From Massilia phosphatilytica (GTDB lineage Bacteria > Pseudomonadota > Gammaproteobacteria > Burkholderiales > Burkholderiaceae_D): a DNA stretch of 64,000 nt. Position numbers and translations under genes: made by a program. The stretch covers positions 124,001 to 188,000 of the forward strand of contig NZ_PUIP01000002.1 in assembly GCF_002968015.1 (NCBI RefSeq), in the 5' to 3' direction. Positions 9,719 to 16,564 of the stretch are shown piece after piece; position 1 is the first letter of the stretch, and every line of letters starts with the position of its first letter. A model generated the notes under the pieces. It was not told the DNA's origin. It was given only the letters and a program-made list of their open reading frames with translations, and did no database searches.

Positions 9719-11230
9719 TTACATCGGCGGCGCCTTGCAATACTCGGCGATGAACCGCGCATGGTCGGGCATGAAATCGACGCATTGCCGGATCACGTCC
9801 GCCACGCCCTCCATGTAGTCGCGAATCCCCTCCTCCGACTGCACGTCCACCAGTGGGTGATACGCGTGCGGATGGATGTTCTGCCCGACGAGCACCTGCA
9901 GCCACCCGACTTCCGTGAACAATTCGCTGTCGACACGGCGCAGGCGGCCGTGCGTCCGGAACAGGTCGATCTTCTCGCGCAGGGTAGCCGGGATCTCCAT
10001 GCGTGCGCATTCCTGCCAGAACGCGGCATCGTCGCGCTGGTTGGCGTGGTAGTGCAGGATGATGAAGTCGCGGATGCGCTCGTAGTGGAAGCGCGACAGG
10101 CGGTTGAACGCATCGACGTCCGTCGCGCTGAAGCCCTGGTCCGGGAAGTAGTCCAGCAGGCGCTGGATCGCATCCTGGATCATGTGGATGCTCGTCGATT
10201 CGATCGGCTCCAGGAAGCCGCTCGACAAACCGATCGCCACCACGTTCTTGTCCCACGCCTTCTTGCGCATGCCGGTCGTGAAGCGGATCGGGCGCGGGTC
10301 CGCGAGCGGTTTGCCGTCCAGGTTGGACAGCAGCACGTGCGCCGCCTCGTCGTCGCTGATGTAGCGGCTGCAGTAGACGTGGCCGTTGCCGATGCGGTTC
10401 TGCAGCGGGATGCGCCACTGCCAGCCCGACTTGTGCGCGGTCGCGCGCGTGTACGGCGTGAGCGGCGCCACGGATTCGCACGGCACGGCGAGCGCGCGGT
10501 CGCACGGCAGCCAGTGGCTCCAGTCTTCGAAACCCGCCTCCAGCGTCTGCTCGATCAGCAGGCCGCGGAAGCCGGAACAGTCGATGAACAGGTCGCCCTC
10601 GATGCGTTCGCCGTTCTCCATCACAACGGCGTCCACATGGCCGTCGTGGGCACGCTGCGTCACGCGCACGATCTTGCCTTCGGTGCGTTCGACGCCGCGC
10701 GATTCCGACAGTTTGCGCAGGTGGCGCGCGTACAGGCCCGCATCGAAGTGGTAGGCATAGGTGATCTCGCCCAGCGGCGAATTGCCCAGGTCCGTGCGCG
10801 GCAGCATGAACTTGTTCGCACGCGCGGCCGCGCGCGTGATCGAGTAATCGGCGAGGTCGCGCGCCTGGCCCTGCGCGCGCATCTTGTGCCAGTACTGCTC
10901 GAAGCCGACCATCCACAGGTCCTGGCCCAGGCGCCCGAAGCCGTGCGTGTAGCGGTCGCCGACGCGGCCCCAGTTCACGAATTCGACGCCGAGTTTGAAT
11001 GTGCCGTTGGTGGCCTTCAGGAACTCGGCCTCGTCGATGCCGGCGACGGTGTTGAAGCGCTGGATCATCGGGATGGTGGCCTCGCCCACGCCGACGATGC
11101 CGATCTCGTCGGACTCGACGAGGCGGATGCGGTAGCGGCCGCGCAGCGCGGTGGCCAGGGCGGTGGCGGTCATCCAGCCGGCGGTGCCGCCGCCGACGAT
11201 GACGATGGTGTTCAGATGAGGGACTTGCAT
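9719..11230 (-). CDS. Flavin-dependent tryptophan-halogenase-like protein
   Basis: 503 residues. The Rossmann motif VGGGTAGW (from residue 12) binds FAD. A lysine at residue 79 (GTFKLG) sits where the catalytic Lys79 of PrnA-type halogenases lies, GWQWRIP near residue 274 matches the WxWxIP signature, and FLEPIESTSIH holds the conserved Glu/Ser segment. Such genes are common beside TonB receptors in glycan loci, where their substrate is unknown; free tryptophan is only one possibility. The gene lies between the two receptors, 95 bp after receptor 2, with a terminator in that gap, so some read-through may express it. ATG at 11230 was chosen over an upstream in-frame ATG that lies inside the terminator. 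Confidence 0.9.
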   Translation of the reverse strand: MQVPHLNTIVIVGGGTAGWMTATALATALRGRYRIRLVESDEIGIVGVGEATIPMIQRFNTVAGIDEAEFLKATNGTFKLGVEFVNWGRVGDRYTHGFGRLGQDLWMVGFEQYWHKMRAQGQARDLADYSITRAAARANKFMLPRTDLGNSPLGEITYAYHFDAGLYARHLRKLSESRGVERTEGKIVRVTQRAHDGHVDAVVMENGERIEGDLFIDCSGFRGLLIEQTLEAGFEDWSHWLPCDRALAVPCESVAPLTPYTRATAHKSGWQWRIPLQNRIGNGHVYCSRYISDDEAAHVLLSNLDGKPLADPRPIRFTTGMRKKAWDKNVVAIGLSSGFLEPIESTSIHMIQDAIQRLLDYFPDQGFSATDVDAFNRLSRFHYERIRDFIILHYHANQRDDAAFWQECARMEIPATLREKIDLFRTHGRLRRVDSELFTEVGWLQVLVGQNIHPHAYHPLVDVQSEEGIRDYMEGVADVIRQCVDFMPDHARFIAEYCKAPPM

Positions 11231-11254
11231 GCGGGTCTCACTGGATCGGTCATG

Positions 11255-11290
11255 AAAAAACACCCCTGCTGACCAAGGCCGGCAGGGGTG
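11255..11290 (-). terminator. Intrinsic terminator between TonB receptor 2 and halogenase
   Basis: CACCCCTGC (11261-11269) pairs with GCAGGGGTG (11282-11290). On the minus strand six T follow (complement of 11255-11260). It should end most receptor 2 transcripts and let only part continue into the halogenase gene. Confidence 0.85.
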
Positions 11291-11325
11291 CTTCGTTTAA
11301 CTGTCGACGCCGACAGGATAACTGA

Positions 11326-14193
11326 TTAAAACTTGTAGCTCGCGCCCAGGCTGTACGTACGGCCGAACGTGATCTTCTCGGCGATGTCTTCCGGCTTGGC
11401 GGCGTAACGGATGAACGGCGAGTTCGTCCAGTTGTTCACCGCGGCCGTCAGCGACAGGCCCTTCAGCATCGTGTTCTCGCCGAACTCGTAGGTGAGCTGG
11501 CCATCCACCGTCGTGTTGCCCTTGATGAACGTGAGCTGGTTGTTGTCCTGGAAGTCGCTGATCTCACCCAGGAAGTCGCTGCGGTGCTTGGCGGCGATCG
11601 AGGCGCGGAAGCCACGCGCTTCGTAGTACAGGCGCAGGTTGGTCACCTGGCGCGACAGGCCCGGCAGCGGGATCGTCGCGACGCCGCCCGTGTCGATCAC
11701 GGTCAGGCCCGTCGTCAGCAGGTTCACCGAGCTCAGGGTGCTCGAGTGGTTGACCTCGACACCGAAGCCGCTCAGGTACTTCGTCACCATCGCGAACGGC
11801 AGCGACGCGGTCAGCTCGATACCCTTGATGTTGCCGCCCGTGCCGTTGACCGGGGTGTTCAGGATACCGACGGTCGAACCGGCGAACGGACCCGATGCCG
11901 GCAGCGGGGTCTTGGCGCTCAGCAGGCCGGTCGTCGCGAAGTCGACGTTCTTCGGCACGGTCAGCACGTAGGTGTCGAGCTTCTTGTAGAAGCCGGCGAC
12001 GGCCACGTAGCCCTTGGCACCGTTGACGGTGAAGTATTTTTCCCACGACAGGTCCAGTGCCTTGGCGCGGAACGGTTCCAGGTTCGGATTGCCCGCGCTG
12101 CCCGACAGGATCGGACCTTCACGGTACGAGTTGTTCAGGCTCACGCCGCCGCCCGGACGCAGGTCGCTCATCTTGGTGCGCGACAGCGTCTTGCCCAGGC
12201 CGACACGGAACATCTGGTCGTACGGCAGCTCGAAGCCCAGGTTCAGGCTCGGCAGGAAGTCGTTGTACGAGTGGTGACCCTGCACGACGTAGGCCGGGCA
12301 AGACTGGCCGGCGACACCGGCGCACTTGCTCGTGTCGACGACGGTACCGGTCGAGCTCTGGTTCGTGTGGATGTACTGCGCGCCGATGTTGCCGCGGTAG
12401 GACAGGCCGAACAGCTCGCCTTCCAGGTTACCCATCAGGTAGCCGGTCGAGACCTTTTCCGACACATCCCAGTTCTTGTCCGTCTGGATCGGCTGGTCGA
12501 CCTTCGGCAGCAGCTGGTAGATCGAGCCGAGCGAACCGAGCGGGTTCCAGGAGACGACCGGGATGCCCGACTGCGGCGTCACGACGACTTCCGTGCCCGG
12601 CACCGGTGCCGAGCCGTACGGGCCGGTACCGACGATCAGGTTGCCTTCGTTCTGGTCGCGGCCCTTGTTGCGGTTGGTGCGGTTGACGCCGAATTCGACG
12701 GCGGTCAGCGGACCCAGTTCCATGTCGTGCTTGGCCGAGAGACGGTACGACTTGATCTCGTCGGTGGTCGTCCCCACGGCCACGTAGCCGGCCTGCGGGT
12801 TGCCGGTCAGGCCGCCGCCCCAGCCCGCGTGGTCGGTCAGGACGACCTGGCCGCGGTCGGCGTAGTTCAGCGACGTCGTGTAGGTCGGCGCCAGGTTGTC
12901 CTTGCCGGTGTAGCCGGTCCAGGAGATGGTGGACAGGTTCGCGGCATTGCCCGGCTGGCCGGCCGTCGTTTCATAGCGGCTCGAATCGTGCGTGACCTTG
13001 GAACCGGAGATGTCGCCCGTGACGGTCCAGCCTTCGCGGCGCAGGCGGCTGTTCAGGCCCCACGAATTCAGCGTGTCGGTGACGGCTTCGATGTGATTGC
13101 GGACGTCGCCCTTGAAGTTCGAGCAGGTGCCCGAGGTGGCCACGCCGTCGACGATGGTGGCGTTGGTCAGCACGCCGTTCGGGTCGTACGAACCGGTGCT
13201 GCCGCAGACGGAGCCTTCCAGGCCGGTCTTCTTGGTGTTGTCGGTGTTCTTCGAATGGAACAGGTCGAGGGTGGTGACGAAGTCCTTGTTCGGGCGGAAC
13301 TGCAGGATACCCATCACGCCCTTGTTGGTCTGCGGGTCGCGCTGGACGTCGGTCTTGAAGCCGTTCGGGACCTTGACGGTCTGGCCGTTGTACGTGGCCG
13401 AATTCGAACCGCCGCCCCAGCCGTCGGCCTGGAACTGCTCGGCGCCCGTGTCGTTGAACTTCACGGCACCCAGGGCCACACCGATCGTGCGGTTGGCGAA
13501 CTGGTCGATATAGGTCAGCGTGGAGCGGTAGCCGGTACCGGTGCCCAGGCCGTTGTTGTGCTCACCGAAGCGCATGGCCTTGTAGCCGACAGCGACGGTG
13601 CGCTTGGCGAAGTCCAGCGGCATCACGGTGCGCTGGTCGATGGTCGAGGCGATGCCCTGGCCCATCAGGCTCGCGTCCGGCGATTTGTAGATGGTGATGG
13701 TGCCCAGCATCTCGGCCGGGTACAGGTCGAACTTGACGCCGCGGCTGTCGCCCGCCGACGCCTGCTCGCGGCCGTTCAGCAGCGTGCCGTTGAAGTCCGG
13801 CGACAGGCCGCGCACGGAGATGGCGGAGGCACGGCCCGACGACTTGTCGCGCTGCGCCGTCACGCCCGGCAGGCGCGAGATCGATTCGGCGACGGTGGCG
13901 TCCGGCAGCTTGCCGATGTCTTCCGCCGAGATCGCTTCGACGATGGAGTTGGAATTCTTCTTGATGGAGATGGCCGCCTCGATGCCGCGGCGGATACCGG
14001 TCACGGTGACCTGGCTGACCGGGTTGCCGTTGGCGTCCGTCGCCTGTCCGGCTTGCGAGACGGTGGCGTCCTGGGCGTACACATTCGTGCCGAGCGCCGA
14101 CAGGAACACGGCGCAACCGGCGGCAACCGGGCTCAGCTTGAACACAAGGGCGCCATTGATATTACGCGCGTGCTTGCCATTAAAAATCTTCAT
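11326..14193 (-). CDS. TonB-dependent receptor 2 (maltodextrin type)
   Basis: Outer-membrane receptor of 955 residues, paralogous to receptor 1 and expected to import alpha-glucan oligosaccharides. The signal peptide begins MKIFNGKHARNINGALVFKL and ends near NVYAQ. The plug has VTVTGIRRGIEAAI, ISAEDIGKLPDATVAESI, SVRGLSPDFNGTLLNGREQ and SPDASLMGQGIAS; the barrel ends in YSLGASYKF with the expected terminal aromatic residue. GAGGGGACAA precedes the ATG. Its own promoter and terminator bracket it, with two palindromic operators upstream. It heads the divergent region facing the GH13/glycosidase/esterase operon. Confidence 0.93.
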   Translation of the reverse strand: MKIFNGKHARNINGALVFKLSPVAAGCAVFLSALGTNVYAQDATVSQAGQATDANGNPVSQVTVTGIRRGIEAAISIKKNSNSIVEAISAEDIGKLPDATVAESISRLPGVTAQRDKSSGRASAISVRGLSPDFNGTLLNGREQASAGDSRGVKFDLYPAEMLGTITIYKSPDASLMGQGIASTIDQRTVMPLDFAKRTVAVGYKAMRFGEHNNGLGTGTGYRSTLTYIDQFANRTIGVALGAVKFNDTGAEQFQADGWGGGSNSATYNGQTVKVPNGFKTDVQRDPQTNKGVMGILQFRPNKDFVTTLDLFHSKNTDNTKKTGLEGSVCGSTGSYDPNGVLTNATIVDGVATSGTCSNFKGDVRNHIEAVTDTLNSWGLNSRLRREGWTVTGDISGSKVTHDSSRYETTAGQPGNAANLSTISWTGYTGKDNLAPTYTTSLNYADRGQVVLTDHAGWGGGLTGNPQAGYVAVGTTTDEIKSYRLSAKHDMELGPLTAVEFGVNRTNRNKGRDQNEGNLIVGTGPYGSAPVPGTEVVVTPQSGIPVVSWNPLGSLGSIYQLLPKVDQPIQTDKNWDVSEKVSTGYLMGNLEGELFGLSYRGNIGAQYIHTNQSSTGTVVDTSKCAGVAGQSCPAYVVQGHHSYNDFLPSLNLGFELPYDQMFRVGLGKTLSRTKMSDLRPGGGVSLNNSYREGPILSGSAGNPNLEPFRAKALDLSWEKYFTVNGAKGYVAVAGFYKKLDTYVLTVPKNVDFATTGLLSAKTPLPASGPFAGSTVGILNTPVNGTGGNIKGIELTASLPFAMVTKYLSGFGVEVNHSSTLSSVNLLTTGLTVIDTGGVATIPLPGLSRQVTNLRLYYEARGFRASIAAKHRSDFLGEISDFQDNNQLTFIKGNTTVDGQLTYEFGENTMLKGLSLTAAVNNWTNSPFIRYAAKPEDIAEKITFGRTYSLGASYKF

Positions 14194-14300
14194 TTGTCCC
14201 CTCAAATCATCAGATCTCATTGTTTTTCCCGACGACGGCAGCTTGAGCCCGCTCCGGGAGCCAGAAAGCAAACGTTTATAAGTACGTACGTTCTGTCAAG

Positions 14301-14334
14301 GATTCTGTATTAAAACTAGATGCACTGTCAACGT
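14301..14334 (-). promoter_or_regulatory. Promoter of TonB receptor 2
   Basis: Minus strand: TTGACA (14331-14326), 16 bp, TACAGA (14309-14304). It is nearly identical to the receptor 1 promoter, implying co-regulation by the same factor. The leader is about 105 nt long. Confidence 0.75.
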
Positions 14335-14400
14335 GAGTTGCCTTCGATTACGGGAATGTAGGAGTTTTACGCCAAATTGGCTAAAAAACGACTTTTCTCG

Positions 14401-14450
14401 TTGTATTCGAGCTACAAAAAGCACATGCAGACATTGTAGTCGCGCTACAA
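14401..14450. promoter_or_regulatory. Pair of palindromic operators, LacI-like
   Basis: TTGTATTCGAGCTACAA (14401-14417) and TTGTAGTCGCGCTACAA (14434-14450) are both TTGTA-N7-TACAA. Their centres are 33 bp apart, about three helical turns, so two dimers could bind the same DNA face. They lie 70-120 bp upstream of the receptor 2 -35 box. The symmetric CG-centred form suggests a LacI-family regulator. Confidence 0.6.
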
Positions 14451-14688
14451 ATTGATTTCTAAGCACCAACTTAGGCGGAGTTTGCACCGTTTTGGCGCAA
14501 ATCTGCGTAGTAGTTTTACGGAATGTTGGGATTTGCCCACCCCTGGCTTGCGATTCGCTCGAAAACCTGTGTAGCAAAACTAGAGAATACGTGGGTGCAG
14601 CGCGTTGCTGCGCTCAAGCCTCTGTAGTATTCTCCGAGCAATAATGTAATAAGCGCATTACCCTTGAGCAACAGACTGGGTACATCGC

Positions 14689-14703
14689 TGTAGTTCGACT
14701 ACG
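14689..14703. promoter_or_regulatory. Putative operator before GH13 operon
   Basis: GTAGTTCGACTAC (14690-14702) is a perfect palindrome ending 15 bp before the GH13 ATG, inside the leader or promoter. This is a roadblock or repressor position. It shares the half-site of the 14401, 14434 and 9686 palindromes. Confidence 0.55.
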
Positions 14704-14717
14704 CCACGGAGACCACA

Positions 14718-16559
14718 ATGCGCATCGCGCCCCGCCTCGCCGCCCTGCTGCTCGGCAGCCTCTTCCTCACGGGCGCCGCAGTCCACTCGGCACCCGCGCC
14801 GGCCGCCATCGACCACATGGAGCCGCCGTTCTGGTGGACGGGCATGCACGACCGGCGCCTGCAGCTGATGGTGCACGGGCCGGCCATCGCCGACCTGGAA
14901 CCGGCCGTCGCCTACCCCGGCGTGCGCATCGCGGCCGTCACCCGGGTGGCCAACCGCAACTACCTGTTCATCGACCTGGACATCGGGCCGGACGCGCAGC
15001 CGGGTAACGTCGCCATCGATTTCCGCGGCGCGCATCCCGCAACCTATACATACCGCCTGCTGCCACGCGCCGCGGGATCGGCCGAACGCCGCGGCTTCGG
15101 CAAGGGCGACGCGATCTACCAGCTGATGCCGGACCGCTTCGCCAACGGCGATTCGAAGAACGACAGCGTGCCCGGCCTCGCCGATAAGCTCGACCGCGCG
15201 CTGGGCCACGGCCGCCACGGCGGCGACATCCAGGGCATCATCGACCACCTCGACTACATCGCGGGCATGGGCTTCACGCAGCTGTGGCCCACGCCGCTCG
15301 TCGAGAACGACATGCCGGCCGCGTCCTACCACGGCTACGCGGCCACGGACCACTACCGGATCGACCCGCGCTACGGCAGCAACGCGGACTACGTGCGGCT
15401 GTCGAACGCAGCGAAAAACCATGGCATCGGCGTGATCCAGGACGTCGTGCTGTCCCACATCGGCCTGAATCACTGGTGGATGAAGGACTTGCCGACGCCG
15501 GACTGGATCAACCATAACGATGGTCATTTCGTCCCGACGATGCACCACCGGACGGCCGTGCAGGATCCGTACGCCGCGCAGGAAGACGCGAGCAACTTCA
15601 CCACGGGCTGGTTCAGCCCCGGCATGCCCGACCTGAACCAGACCAACCCGTTCGTCGCGAACTACCTCATCCAGAACAACATCTGGTGGATCGAATACGC
15701 GGGCCTGTCCGGCCTGCGCATCGACACGTTTGGCTATTCGGACGGCGCCTTCCTCGCGCAGTACACGCAGCGCGTGCTGGCCGAGTATCCGCGCCTGAAC
15801 ATGGTGGGCGAGGAATGGAGCAAGCTGCCGGCCGTCGTCGCGCACTGGCAGCGTCCCCCGACGTCGATGCCCAGCATGATGGACTTCCCGCTGACGGAAG
15901 CGATGCGCACGGCCCTCGCGGACAAGAACAACGGGAACCTGTTCAACGACGTGTACGAGACGCTGGCGCAGGACGCCCTGTATCCCGATGCCTCGAACCT
16001 CGTGCTGTTCGAAGGGAACCACGACATGGCGCGCCTGTTCAGCGTCGTCGGCGAAGACGTCGACCGCTGGAAGATGGACCTCGCGTTCATCATGACGATG
16101 CCGCGCATCCCGCACTTCTACGTGGGCGACGAGCTCCTGATGACCAGCACCGTCGGCCACCGCGACGACAGCAGCTACCGCCGCGACTTCCCCGGCGGCT
16201 GGGCCGGAGACAAGGTCAATGCATTTACCGGCGTTGGCCTCACGCCACGCCAGCGCGAGGCGCAGGCGTTCGTCAGGAAGCTCGTCAACTGGCGCAAGGG
16301 CGCGTCCGTCGTGCACACCGGGAAGCTGATGCAGTATGGACCCGAGAACAATACGTGGGTCTACTTCCGTTACGACGCCGGCCACAAGGTCATGGTGGCG
16401 TTCAATGCGAATGCGAAGGAAACCGTGCTGCCCGCCGGGCGCTTCCATGAGATGCTGGCGGGCGTCGCGGCCGGCACCGATGTCCTGACCGGCAAGCGCT
16501 TCGACCTGGGTCGTGAAATCCGCCTGCCCGCGAAGTCCGTCGTCATCCTCGAACTTTGA
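14718..16559 (+). CDS. Secreted GH13 alpha-glucanase, neopullulanase/cyclomaltodextrinase-like
   Basis: 613-residue periplasmic or exported enzyme that should cleave maltooligosaccharides, cyclodextrins or pullulan. A signal peptide (MRIAPRLAALLLGSLFLTGA) is followed by an N-terminal beta domain (about 30-130) as in the SusA/neopullulanase group. The barrel carries DVVLSH, GLRIDTFGY (nucleophile Asp near 337), VGEEW (acid/base near 364) and FEGNHD (near 434). DAIYQLMPDRFANGD is typical of the subfamily. It is the first gene of an overlapping rightward operon with the six-hairpin glycosidase and an esterase, and has a palindromic operator immediately upstream. Confidence 0.92.
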   Translation: MRIAPRLAALLLGSLFLTGAAVHSAPAPAAIDHMEPPFWWTGMHDRRLQLMVHGPAIADLEPAVAYPGVRIAAVTRVANRNYLFIDLDIGPDAQPGNVAIDFRGAHPATYTYRLLPRAAGSAERRGFGKGDAIYQLMPDRFANGDSKNDSVPGLADKLDRALGHGRHGGDIQGIIDHLDYIAGMGFTQLWPTPLVENDMPAASYHGYAATDHYRIDPRYGSNADYVRLSNAAKNHGIGVIQDVVLSHIGLNHWWMKDLPTPDWINHNDGHFVPTMHHRTAVQDPYAAQEDASNFTTGWFSPGMPDLNQTNPFVANYLIQNNIWWIEYAGLSGLRIDTFGYSDGAFLAQYTQRVLAEYPRLNMVGEEWSKLPAVVAHWQRPPTSMPSMMDFPLTEAMRTALADKNNGNLFNDVYETLAQDALYPDASNLVLFEGNHDMARLFSVVGEDVDRWKMDLAFIMTMPRIPHFYVGDELLMTSTVGHRDDSSYRRDFPGGWAGDKVNAFTGVGLTPRQREAQAFVRKLVNWRKGASVVHTGKLMQYGPENNTWVYFRYDAGHKVMVAFNANAKETVLPAGRFHEMLAGVAAGTDVLTGKRFDLGREIRLPAKSVVILEL

Positions 16560-16564
16560 ATGCC

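Larger units (their letters stand above)
14194..14717. other. 524-bp divergent control region of the glucan locus
   Basis: This unusually AT-rich intergenic block separates TonB receptor 2 (leftward) from the GH13 operon (rightward). It holds the receptor promoter (14301-14334), two operator palindromes (14401-14450) and one operator just before the GH13 start (14689-14703). Other palindromes are GCCAAATTGGC (14371-14381), TTTGC-N11-GCAAA (14481-14501) and GTAAT-N6-ATTAC (14646-14661). A short open frame at 14296-14577 has no RBS or recognisable product. No clear promoter for the rightward operon could be fixed. Confidence 0.6.

Noticed and set aside
11584..14313. 909-aa plus-strand open frame
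   Set aside because: Antisense to TonB receptor 2; composition typical of GC-rich shadow frames, and no RBS or motif.
14296..14577. 93-aa minus-strand open frame upstream of TonB receptor 2
   Set aside because: Covers the operators and promoter, no RBS, no recognisable product.
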